A model generated the notes under the pieces. That model saw nothing but the letters and a program-made list of their open reading frames with translations. It was not told where the DNA came from and did not search any database. From Reyranella sp. (GTDB lineage Bacteria; Pseudomonadota; Alphaproteobacteria; Reyranellales; Reyranellaceae): a stretch of 64,000 nt of DNA. Both the position numbers and the translations under genes were made by a program. This document shows positions 53,979 through 61,588 of the stretch, in pieces. The stretch's first letter is position 1, and each line of letters starts with the position of its first letter. Where the stretch lies: assembly GCF_030651995.1 (NCBI RefSeq), contig NZ_JAUSBN010000025.1, positions 1-64,000 of the forward strand. Direction: 5' to 3'.

Positions 53979-56538
53979 CCTTCTGCGATCGGCACGCTCG
54001 ACTGGCGTCATTGCCGGCATCACCCTCGCCGTGCTGATCGCGACGGGCCTCATGTTGGCATTCACCCACTCCCAGTCGGCGGCGCGCCAGCAGCGCCTGG
54101 TCGTAGCCAACTACGTGACGATGGGGTTGATGCGCGAGATCGTGATCGCCGTGCAGGACGCCGAGATCGGGCTGCGCGGCTACCTGCTGACCGGCGACGT
54201 CACGAGCCTCGAACCTTACGAGCGCGCCCGCCTCAGGATCGAATCCAGTATGCGCCAGTTCGAGGCTGCGGTTGAGGGCGATTCCGACACGACGCGCCAG
54301 TTCCACGAATTCCGCGACGTCACGACACAGAAGTTCGACCAGCTGAACGCCACCGTGGGCGCCTACCAGCTTGACGGTCGCGAGGCTGCCCTGGCGCTCG
54401 ATCGGACGGGCACAGGGCGGGCGATGCTCAGCCAGGTCAGGTTGCTCGGCGATACGCTCGTCGAAGGACAGAGGCTCCTGCTGGCGCGGCGCCTGACGGC
54501 CCTGCGATCGGAGCAGGAGCAGGCCGATAGATCCGGCCTGCTCGTCATGGGCGGGGCGTTCATCTGCCTGATCGTGGGCATTTACATCGTCGTGCGCAGC
54601 GCCGGGCGCCTGGAGCGCAGCCAGCATGCTCTCGCCGGCCGGTCACGCCTTCTCCAGGCGACTCTGGAGAGCCTGCGTGACCCCATCTTCGTGATCGATG
54701 GCGAGCGGAGCGTTGTGGCGTGGAACGAGGCGTTCGCCAGGCTGGCGCAGTGGGAGCCGGGCAAGCAGGCACCGCCGACGCTGGATCAGCTCCTGTCCGA
54801 TCGCTCGGCTGCGACGCGGGCTCTTCTCCTGCCGCTCGATCTCGGCGGGGCTCCGTCCACGGGGCCCGCCGTGGTCCGCGTAGCGCATGACGGGCGGGAC
54901 TACGAGATCTACCGCGGCGAAATGTCGGGCGGGGGCGCGGTCGTGCGGTGCGTCGACATCACTGAGAAGCTGCGTGATGAGGCTGCCCTTCGGCAGGGCC
55001 AGAAGATGGAAGCCACCGGCCAGCTCACCGGCGGCATGGCGCACGACTTCAACAACATCCTGCAGGTCATCCGGGCCAACCTTGATTTGCTGAAGGGCGA
55101 GGCCGGGGACAATGCCGCGATGCTGTCGCGGGTGCAGAGCGCAACGGCAGCGGCCGACCGCGGCGCACGCCTCACCCAGCAGCTCCTGGCCTTCGCCCGC
55201 AGGCAACCGCTGACGCCGCAGCCCACGAACGTTGCCAGGCTGGTCGGCGATCTCGCCGACCTGATGCGTCATTCTCTGGGCGAGCGCATCGGCATCGAGC
55301 TCAAGCTGGCCGACGATCCCTGGAACGCCCGAATCGATGCCGGTCAGCTCGAAAATGCCATCCTCAACCTTGCGATCAATGCCCGCGATGCCATGCCGGA
55401 CGGCGGCACCGTGCGAGTCGAAGTTTCCAATGCGACGCTAGACCGCCGCTATGCAGCGCTGCACCCCGATGTGACCCCCGGCCCCTATGTGCTGGTCGAC
55501 GTGAGCGACACCGGGATCGGCATGCCGCCCGAAGTCGCGGCGCAGGCGTTCGATCCGTTCTTTACGACCAAGGGTGACGGCAAGGGCACGGGGCTTGGCC
55601 TCAGCATGGTCTATGGCTTCGTACGACAGTCGAACGGGCATATCCGGATCGACAGCGCGATCGGGCAGGGGACCAGCATCAAGCTCTATCTGCCGCGCAC
55701 GGAGGATCCGGTCGTCGAGGAGTCGGAGGACCCGGTCAGTGCCGTGAGCGGCAGCGAGCGAATCCTCGTCGTGGAAGACAGCGAAGATGTCAGGCGCGCC
55801 GTCGTCGACATGCTGCAGGGGTGGGGCTATCGCGTCGAGGCTGCGGAGGATCCCGACGTGGCGGCGGCGATCCTGGAACGGGATTCCGCGTTCGATCTCC
55901 TGTTCACGGACATCGTGATGCCCGGCACGATAACTGCCGTCGAGCTTGCGCAACTGGCCCAGCGCCTGAAGCCTGGCATTGCCGTGCTTCTGACATCAGG
56001 ATTCGCCCGCGGCCTGATCCCCGACCACACGCGGTCGGGCTACCCCATGCTAGCCAAGCCCTACACCAGCGAGGCGCTTTCGACGAAGCTGCGCAGTGTC
56101 CTTGCGAGTCGGCGGCCCCTGCTCGCGCCGCCCGCAATCGCTTCCGCCGAGGAGTTCGCGCCGCCATCGGTGGCCGAGGGTCGGGCGAGGCGGGTCCTGT
56201 TGGTGGAGGACGAGGTCCTGCTGCGAATGTCGACCACCGACATGCTGGAGCGGCTGGGGTGTTCGGTGGCCGGGGTCGGCAGCGGCGAGGCCGCCCTGGA
56301 ACTCCTCGCCCAGAGCGGAGGCTATGACCTTCTGGTGACGGACGTGGGTTTGCCGGGGATGAGTGGCGAGGAACTCGCAGTCAAGGTGCGCGAAAAGTAT
56401 CCCTTGCTGCCCGTCGTGATTGCCAGCGGCTACGGCCGTTCGGGCCTTCAAGGCGAGGGAATCCAGTTCATTTCCAAGCCGTACTCCTCGGTCGACCTGC
56501 AGCAGGCGCTCGACCATACCGCGCGACGGGTCGCCTGA
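53971..56538 (+). CDS. Hybrid histidine kinase with CHASE3, PAS and two receivers
   Basis: The 855-residue protein overlaps the preceding kinase by 8 bp. Domains in order: TM1, a CHASE3-type periplasmic helical bundle (IVIAVQDAEIGLRGYLLTGD), TM2 (LVMGGAFICLIVGIYIVV), PAS (LLQATLESLRDPIFVIDGE), HisKA with H358 (GQLTGGMAHDFNNILQVI), HATPase (NLAINARDAM, DTGIGM, GKGTGLGLSMVYGF), receiver 1 with D647 (LLFTDIVMPG) and receiver 2 with D791 (LLVTDVGLPG). The two C-terminal receivers could act as phosphate sinks or as an output to PhyR. Its position makes a regulatory role in the stress response likely but unproven. Confidence 0.9.
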   Translation: MPSLLRSARSTGVIAGITLAVLIATGLMLAFTHSQSAARQQRLVVANYVTMGLMREIVIAVQDAEIGLRGYLLTGDVTSLEPYERARLRIESSMRQFEAAVEGDSDTTRQFHEFRDVTTQKFDQLNATVGAYQLDGREAALALDRTGTGRAMLSQVRLLGDTLVEGQRLLLARRLTALRSEQEQADRSGLLVMGGAFICLIVGIYIVVRSAGRLERSQHALAGRSRLLQATLESLRDPIFVIDGERSVVAWNEAFARLAQWEPGKQAPPTLDQLLSDRSAATRALLLPLDLGGAPSTGPAVVRVAHDGRDYEIYRGEMSGGGAVVRCVDITEKLRDEAALRQGQKMEATGQLTGGMAHDFNNILQVIRANLDLLKGEAGDNAAMLSRVQSATAAADRGARLTQQLLAFARRQPLTPQPTNVARLVGDLADLMRHSLGERIGIELKLADDPWNARIDAGQLENAILNLAINARDAMPDGGTVRVEVSNATLDRRYAALHPDVTPGPYVLVDVSDTGIGMPPEVAAQAFDPFFTTKGDGKGTGLGLSMVYGFVRQSNGHIRIDSAIGQGTSIKLYLPRTEDPVVEESEDPVSAVSGSERILVVEDSEDVRRAVVDMLQGWGYRVEAAEDPDVAAAILERDSAFDLLFTDIVMPGTITAVELAQLAQRLKPGIAVLLTSGFARGLIPDHTRSGYPMLAKPYTSEALSTKLRSVLASRRPLLAPPAIASAEEFAPPSVAEGRARRVLLVEDEVLLRMSTTDMLERLGCSVAGVGSGEAALELLAQSGGYDLLVTDVGLPGMSGEELAVKVREKYPLLPVVIASGYGRSGLQGEGIQFISKPYSSVDLQQALDHTARRVA

Positions 56539-56572
56539 CGCTTTCGCGACGACGATTCCCCGCGCGACGGCT

Positions 56573-56598
56573 GCAACCCCCCACGATTTTGTGGCGTT
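56573..56598 (+). promoter_or_regulatory. EcfG-like promoter before a 48-residue membrane protein
   Basis: GCAAC at 56573-56577, a 17-bp spacer and CGTT at 56595-56598. It differs from the consensus only at the second base (GCAAC for GGAAC). The start codon lies 36 bp downstream, an ideal distance. Confidence 0.5.
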
Positions 56599-56633
56599 CA
56601 TCTGTTGAGGATGGGGCAATCGTGGAGGGGATC

Positions 56634-56780
56634 ATGAAGTCCAAGCAAGCGTCCGAGACGTCGAACATGACTCAGGATCATTCGGACCACGGTCCGCTGG
56701 CGGGTGAACTGATGGATCTCTACGTCGCCATGCTCATCGTCATACCAATCGCTTTGGTCCTTAAATCTCTCTGGGTCTGA
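56634..56780 (+). CDS. Small single-TM protein (48 aa)
   Basis: ATG 56634 follows GGAGGGG at good spacing. The product has a polar N-terminal half (MKSKQASETSNMTQDHSDHG) and a C-terminal TM helix (LYVAMLIVIPIALVLKSLWV). An EcfG-like promoter lies just upstream, so it is probably a general-stress membrane peptide. Function is unknown. Confidence 0.65.
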   Translation: MKSKQASETSNMTQDHSDHGPLAGELMDLYVAMLIVIPIALVLKSLWV

Positions 56781-56805
56781 AGGCCTGGGCGCCCGTGCGC
56801 GCCTG

Positions 56806-56831
56806 GCAACCTCGTGGGGTGCATGCCCGTT
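56806..56831 (+). promoter_or_regulatory. EcfG-like promoter before the CsbD-like gene
   Basis: GCAAC at 56806-56810, a 17-bp spacer and CGTT at 56828-56831. It has the same single mismatch as the promoter at 56573. The gene starts 28 bp downstream. CsbD-like genes are frequent targets of the general stress response. Confidence 0.5.
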
Positions 56832-56858
56832 GGCAGGACCCAATCAGGAGGGTTTTAT

Positions 56859-57179
56859 ATGCGTTCTATCGCCATTCTGGCGGCGTGTGCCGCCGTCGCC
56901 GTCGCTTCGGTGCCACTCGTCGCCGGAGCCCAGACGACCGCCCAGACCACGACGCAGAATGACGCCCAGACCATGTGGGAGAAGGTCAAGGGCAGCTGGA
57001 ACCAGACCAAGGGTGCCGTGAAGGAGCAGTGGGGCGAGCTCACCGACGACGATCTGTTGGCCATCGAGGGGCGGCGCGACCAGCTCGTGGGCAAGATTCA
57101 AACGCGCTACGGGATTTCCCGTGAAGCCGCCGAGGCGCAGGTCGGCGCCTGGGAAAAGGGCCGCCTGAAGGACATGTGA
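56859..57179 (+). CDS. Exported CsbD-like stress protein
   Basis: The 106-residue protein starts at ATG 56859 after AGGAGGG. A signal peptide (MRSIAILAACAAVAVASVPLVAGA) is followed by a CsbD-like domain (WEKVKGSWNQTKGAVKEQWGELTDDDLLAIEGRRDQLVGKIQTRYG). CsbD/YjbJ proteins are abundant, small, stress-induced and of unknown function. They are normally cytoplasmic, so a version with a signal peptide is notable. Confidence 0.85.
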   Translation: MRSIAILAACAAVAVASVPLVAGAQTTAQTTTQNDAQTMWEKVKGSWNQTKGAVKEQWGELTDDDLLAIEGRRDQLVGKIQTRYGISREAAEAQVGAWEKGRLKDM

Positions 57180-57190
57180 GGAGCACGGAG

Positions 57191-57799
57191 ATGAACCGGT
57201 ACATCGTTCTCACAGCCGTGGCCGGCGCTCTGGCGCTGGCCACGATGAGCCCGGCGCTTGCCCAGGTGCCGGCCGCCCAGACTCCCGGCACGATCGGCGC
57301 CGGGGTCTCGGCCGACGGCGTGGCCCAGTTCAAGGACGAGCGGACCGGCAAGGTCTGGACGCCCGAGAACGTCAGCAAGGACAATCAGACCCCGCAGCAG
57401 CAGGCGGCCATGCCGACCACCCCGGCCGACAAGGCGTTCGATCCGAACAGCCAGTCGGTCGCGACGCAAATCGTCGTGCAACGGCCGCGCGGCAACCTGA
57501 TGGGAACGGTGCCCATCACCGCCGGCCCGACGGTGCCTGCGGTCGTGATCGATAGTCCGTGGTTGCAGGCCGTGCCGCAGCAGAACTGGTTGTCCGTTCT
57601 CTATGTCACCAACAACAGCGCAAACGTCGTCGATCCGGTCGTCGGCTGTACGTTCACCAACGGTGGGCGTCCGGTTCAGGACACCCGCATCGTCCTGTCC
57701 CCGGCCGGCCCCGGTGAGCGCTGGGGCGTTCCTGTCTATGGGCCGCCAGTGTCCACGTTCGTCGATCGGGTGACCTGCCGTCTCCTGTCGCCGGCTTAA
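57191..57799 (+). CDS. Exported protein, WTPENV family
   Basis: The 202-residue protein has a signal peptide (MNRYIVLTAVAGALALATMSPALA), then FKDERTGKVWTPENV, TPADKAFDP, VVQRP, a central WLSVLYVTNNSANVVDPVVGCTFTNGGR and C-terminal PVYGPPVSTFVDRVTCRLLSPA. It aligns with the protein at 47778 throughout, including two cysteines. It starts 11 bp after the CsbD-like gene and is probably in the same stress-induced transcript. Confidence 0.75.
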   Translation: MNRYIVLTAVAGALALATMSPALAQVPAAQTPGTIGAGVSADGVAQFKDERTGKVWTPENVSKDNQTPQQQAAMPTTPADKAFDPNSQSVATQIVVQRPRGNLMGTVPITAGPTVPAVVIDSPWLQAVPQQNWLSVLYVTNNSANVVDPVVGCTFTNGGRPVQDTRIVLSPAGPGERWGVPVYGPPVSTFVDRVTCRLLSPA

Positions 57800-57826
57800 C
57801 GGTCGCTTCTTCCGGCCAGCGAAGCG

Positions 57827-57864
57827 CGGGCCGGCCTTCCTGAAAGGGGAGGCCGGCCCGTTTC
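57827..57864 (+). terminator. Terminator after the WTPENV-family gene
   Basis: CGGGCCGGCC at 57827 and GGCCGGCCCG at 57851 form a 10-bp GC stem with a 14-nt loop that pairs further (CCTT with AGGGG), followed by TTTCGTTT. It ends the transcript that starts near 56838. Confidence 0.75.
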
Positions 57865-57919
57865 GTTTGGGACCAAAGCGCGCTACGGTCTCGCTTCGGG
57901 ATGAAGGGAAAGATTTGAC

Positions 57920-59491
57920 ATGCGTAGCATTGGGTTGGGGCGTCGGACGGCACTGGCGGGCAGTGTCGCCATGGCGAGCGCTTCTTTGATTAGGCCTCGC
58001 GAGGCGCGGGCGGCCAAGGGACTGACGGTCGTCCTCGAATCCGAGGTGACGATCCTCGATCCGCACGCGACCACCGCCGCGATCACCCGCACCTTCGGCA
58101 CCCACGTCTTCGACACGCTCTTCGCCATGAACGACAAAGGCGAGATCAAGCCGCAGATGGTCGAGAGCTACGACAGCAGCCCCGACAAGCTGACCTGGAC
58201 GTTCGTCCTGCGGGACGGGCTGAAGTGGCATGATGGCAATCCGGTGACGGCCGAGGATTGCGTGGCCTCGCTCAAGCGCTGGTCGGTGCGCGATCCCCTC
58301 GGCAAGATGCTGATGGCGGATACGGCCTCACTGGAAGCGACGAATCCGAAAACCATCAAGTTCGTCCTGAGGCAGCCCTTTCCGCTGATCCTCGAGGTGC
58401 TGGGCAAGCCGAACGCGCCGCTGCCGGTGATGATGCCGGCCCGCCTGGCCGCGACTCCTGCCGACCAGCGTATTCCCGAGCCGATCGGATCGGGTCCGTT
58501 CCGCTTCCTCAAGAACCAGTGGCGGCCTGGCGATTCCATGGTGCTGGAGCGCAACGCCGCCTATGTGCCACGCAAGGAAGCGCCGGATTTTCTGACCGGC
58601 GGGAAGAACGTGAAGATCGACCAACTCACCCTGCGCGTGATGCCGGACCCGTCGACCGGCGCAAACGCGCTGATCGCGGGCGAGATCGACTACATGCAGT
58701 ACCTGCCGTTCGACATGCTGCCGGTCCTGGAGAAGGAGAAGTCCGTCAAGCTTTTGGGCCTGGGCGGTATTCATCAGTTCCAGGGCAATTTCCGACTGAA
58801 TCATGCTTTCCCGCCCTTCGACAATCCGGCGGTGCGCAAGGTCATGTGGAAGCTGGTCGACCCGAGCGCGACGCTGATGGCGATCGGCGTACCGGAGAAG
58901 TACCAGACCCAGAATTGCGCTTCGTTCTGGATGTGCGGCGCGCCGTTCTCGACGGATGCCGGCGCCGGCGGAAACAAGTTCGACCTCGCTGCCGCTCGGG
59001 CCGAGTTGAAGGCGTCCGGGTACAAGGGCGAGCCGGTCATTATCCTCGAAGTCGCCGGGTCGATCAGCCAGACCGCTTCGCAGGTGCTGGTCCAGAACAT
59101 GAAGGACATCGGCTTCACCGTAGAGCAGCAGCCGCGCGACTGGCCGACTGTCCTTGCCCGTCGCGCCAAGAAGGACGGCTGGTCGATGTTTCCGGTCTAC
59201 TCGAACGGCACGGACATGTACTCGCCGCTCACGCACTTCTACATCGCGGCGACCTGCAACGACTTCCCGGGCTGGTCCTGCGACAACCGTATTCCCGACC
59301 TGCTGAAGGCCTACACGCGGGCCAGCACGCTCGAGGAACGCCGAAAGATCGCTGCCGACATCCAAGTGCTCGCCTATGATCTGGTCCCGGCCGTGATGTG
59401 GGGGCAGTTCACGAGGCCCGCCGGATATCGCAGCGACCTGAAAAACCTCATCCAGTCGTCCTACCCCATGTTCTGGGAAGTCGACCGCTAG
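57920..59491 (+). CDS. ABC transporter substrate-binding protein (family 5, DppA/OppA-like)
   Basis: The 523-residue protein has a Tat-type signal (GRRTALAGSVAMASASLIRP) and the SBP_bac_5 fold: VTILDPHATTAAITRTFGTHVFDTL, LTWTFVLRDGLKWHDGNPVTAEDCVASLKRW and PIGSGPFRF. These proteins bind peptides, dipeptides, nickel or glycosides in the periplasm. No permease or ATPase genes are adjacent, so it is an orphan in this window. Confidence 0.9.
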   Translation: MRSIGLGRRTALAGSVAMASASLIRPREARAAKGLTVVLESEVTILDPHATTAAITRTFGTHVFDTLFAMNDKGEIKPQMVESYDSSPDKLTWTFVLRDGLKWHDGNPVTAEDCVASLKRWSVRDPLGKMLMADTASLEATNPKTIKFVLRQPFPLILEVLGKPNAPLPVMMPARLAATPADQRIPEPIGSGPFRFLKNQWRPGDSMVLERNAAYVPRKEAPDFLTGGKNVKIDQLTLRVMPDPSTGANALIAGEIDYMQYLPFDMLPVLEKEKSVKLLGLGGIHQFQGNFRLNHAFPPFDNPAVRKVMWKLVDPSATLMAIGVPEKYQTQNCASFWMCGAPFSTDAGAGGNKFDLAAARAELKASGYKGEPVIILEVAGSISQTASQVLVQNMKDIGFTVEQQPRDWPTVLARRAKKDGWSMFPVYSNGTDMYSPLTHFYIAATCNDFPGWSCDNRIPDLLKAYTRASTLEERRKIAADIQVLAYDLVPAVMWGQFTRPAGYRSDLKNLIQSSYPMFWEVDR

Positions 59492-59551
59492 GAGCAACCG
59501 TCAACGCGCTCGCCTCGTTGCGGGGTGAGCGCGTCCCACGACAGGTGAAAT

Positions 59552-59821
59552 ATGACCGTCACTCACAATGTCGCACAGCAGCGGTACGAGCTACCGGTCG
59601 AGCATGGCCTGGCGATTGCCGTTTATCGCGAGCAGGGAGACGCGCGGGTCTTCACCCACACCGAAGTGCCGCCGGAAGACGAAGGCAAGGGTATCGGTGC
59701 GCGGATCGTGAAGGCCGCGCTCGAGGATACGCGCAACCAGGGTTTCAGGATCGTTCCGGCCTGCAGCTTCGTCGTCGCCTATGTGCGGCGTCATCCCGAG
59801 TTCGACGACAGCAACCGCTGA
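59552..59821 (+). CDS. GNAT-type N-acetyltransferase, YjdJ-like
   Basis: The 89-residue protein belongs to the short GNAT-related family: a N-terminal strand (RYELPVEHGLAIAVY), the acetyl-CoA pyrophosphate loop DEGKGIGARIVKAALEDTRNQG, and a C-terminal VVAYVRRHPEF. It lacks the N-terminal half of full GNATs, as is normal for this group. The substrate is unknown. The stop abuts the convergent DUF2177 gene. Confidence 0.87.
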   Translation: MTVTHNVAQQRYELPVEHGLAIAVYREQGDARVFTHTEVPPEDEGKGIGARIVKAALEDTRNQGFRIVPACSFVVAYVRRHPEFDDSNR

Positions 59822-60217
59822 TCAGGGCCTCACGACCAGGAATGTCGCCAGCGTCACTGCCGCGGTGACCGCAGCCCCCCAGGCGAGATCCACCGCGCTG
59901 ACGGCCATCGGCCAGCCCCGCAGCGTCGCGAGATTCGTGAGGTCGTACGCCGCATAAACGCAAAAGCCGAAGAGTCCTCCGTAGAGAAGGGCGCTCGACC
60001 AGGTGCCTGCAGCCAGGGCGAGTTGCACCGGGAAGACCGCGATTCCTGCCGCATGGACGACATAGAACAGGATGGCGATGCTCCAGATCGGTTTGTCCAG
60101 GAGCAGATGACCAAGTCGCGCTTTGTAGAATTCGCGGCTGACGACGCCGAGCCACAATGCGTCGAGAATCGCCAGGACGACGAGCGCGACGAGGTAGCTG
60201 AGCATCAGGGTTTTCAT
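59822..60217 (-). CDS. DUF2177 family membrane protein
   Basis: The 131-residue protein has four TM helices and the family signature LVVLAILDALWLGVVSREFYKARLGHLL, then YAAYDLTNLATLRGWP. The function of the family is unknown. It starts 9 bp after a 43-residue membrane-protein gene in the same direction, so the two are probably an operon. Confidence 0.87.
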   Translation of the reverse strand: MKTLMLSYLVALVVLAILDALWLGVVSREFYKARLGHLLLDKPIWSIAILFYVVHAAGIAVFPVQLALAAGTWSSALLYGGLFGFCVYAAYDLTNLATLRGWPMAVSAVDLAWGAAVTAAVTLATFLVVRP

Positions 60218-60226
60218 GAAGAAAGC

Positions 60227-60358
60227 TTACTGGGTGAGAAAGTACCAGGCCAGTGCCATGCCTCCGGCGGCGCCGATGAAGGAGACGATGAGAACGGTGA
60301 TGACGCGTCCAGTGACGACGCCACCGCGGGCTTCGGTCGGGGTAACTTCGGACTGCAT
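60227..60358 (-). CDS. Small single-TM protein (43 aa)
   Basis: ATG 60358 is preceded by GGAG at good spacing. The product reads MQSEVTPTEARGGVVTGRVI and then TVLIVSFIGAAGGMALAWYF, one clear TM helix near the C-terminus. It ends 9 bp before the DUF2177 gene. Function is unknown. Confidence 0.65.
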   Translation of the reverse strand: MQSEVTPTEARGGVVTGRVITVLIVSFIGAAGGMALAWYFLTQ

Positions 60359-60499
60359 GAGGGTCGCTCCAGGGTTGGGGCCTTAGGTTGGTTCCTCAAC
60401 GCCTCGCTTCCGGCTGGGTTGCCCCGGCGGTAATCCGCGCTCATGCGCCGACGTTTGCCGCACACCACCTGCCAATGTGCAAAAAAGGGTGCGGAGCCG

Positions 60500-60589
60500 A
60501 TGCTGTACTCGGCCCTGATGTTTCTCGTGATCGGGCTGGTCCTGTTTGTTGTCAGCCTGTTTGCCGGCTTCGTTCGTCGCAATCGCTAG
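60500..60589 (+). CDS. Possible tiny membrane peptide (29 aa)
   Basis: ATG 60500 follows GCGGAGCC. The peptide is nearly all one hydrophobic helix (LYSALMFLVIGLVLFVVSLF) ending in a basic tail (RRNR). Its stop overlaps that of the convergent ATP-grasp-like gene. Such a composition is typical of real small membrane proteins, but the ORF is short and may be chance. Confidence 0.4.
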   Translation: MLYSALMFLVIGLVLFVVSLFAGFVRRNR

Positions 60590-61488
60590 GCGCTGAAATG
60601 GGCGCGGAGCAGGGCGCGGGGCTCGTTCCCTGCGCCGCGGTCCCAGCAGTTCACAATGGCAACCCGGAAGCCGCCGCGTGGCATGGCGTGCTTTTCCGGC
60701 GCCATGGCTTCGTGAAACGTGATCTGCACGCTCGACACGTTCTGGATGCGCCTCACGCGCTGCAGGAGGGCCTGTGGCGGATGGCGGTACTGACGGCCGT
60801 GCGGCATGAACAGCACCACGCTGTAGCCGGTGCGCCGGTCGCCATCCTCATAGCGCCACTGGCGCCAGGCATAGAGCCGCACGAGCGCTTCCACCCATCC
60901 CTTGCCGTAGAGATCTGGCCATTGGTCGGCAAACCGCAGGTGTACCTCGATGATGCGTCCGCCGATGGTCTCGAAATTCACCATGCCGGTGTAGCCCGTG
61001 AAATGGCGCTGGCACCAGTCGGCTGCCCACCGTTCAATGGCATGCTCCGAACCGGCGCCGATCTCCCAGTAGTCGAACGTGCCGTCGTCGCCGGGGACGC
61101 CCCTCGCATGCCGCCACCAGCTCGGCACCCCGTCGACCAGGGCGACATCACTGCTCACATGGTCGCCTTGGAGAAGTGGCATCCACATGTGTCCCGGTCG
61201 ATAGGCCGCTTCGTAGTCTTCGGGCGAACGCAGGGCACGGCTTCCGACGCCCATGCCCTTGAGGTTGTAGATCGGCTTGGAAAAGACCGGAAAGGTCTTG
61301 GGCGCCACGCCGTGCGGCGCAGCCTCGAAACCCTGCCGGGTGGCGACGGCCAACTTGTCATAGACCCAGCGGTGCTCCGGATTCCAAAGCCACGCATCCG
61401 AGTCTTCAGTCGGTATGAATACGTCTGCGGGGCAATCCACCTTCTCGAAATATTGAGCGCGCCACGGGTCGATCTCGCAAATCGGCAC
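60586..61488 (-). CDS. ATP-grasp-like protein next to ergothioneine genes
   Basis: The 300-residue protein has features of an ATP-grasp ligase: TFPVFSKPIYNLKGMGVGSRAL as the nucleotide-binding lysine/glycine loop, DVALVDG, and VNFETIGGRIIEVHLRFADQWPDLYG as the metal-binding strand, with E-x-H-x-R in place of the usual E-x-N-x-R. I do not recognise the specific family. It is divergent from egtB with a 100-bp gap, so it may share regulation with ergothioneine synthesis. A role as amino-acid or peptide ligase is possible but unproven. Confidence 0.6.
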   Translation of the reverse strand: MPICEIDPWRAQYFEKVDCPADVFIPTEDSDAWLWNPEHRWVYDKLAVATRQGFEAAPHGVAPKTFPVFSKPIYNLKGMGVGSRALRSPEDYEAAYRPGHMWMPLLQGDHVSSDVALVDGVPSWWRHARGVPGDDGTFDYWEIGAGSEHAIERWAADWCQRHFTGYTGMVNFETIGGRIIEVHLRFADQWPDLYGKGWVEALVRLYAWRQWRYEDGDRRTGYSVVLFMPHGRQYRHPPQALLQRVRRIQNVSSVQITFHEAMAPEKHAMPRGGFRVAIVNCWDRGAGNEPRALLRAHFSA

Positions 61489-61588
61489 TTGCTTCCCTCA
61501 TGTCCACGAGCGGACGCTGCAGGGTGATCGTCGGGCAACGCCCTTGCAACCGACCTGCGCAGCCCCACGTTAGGCCCCCGGAGGTTCC

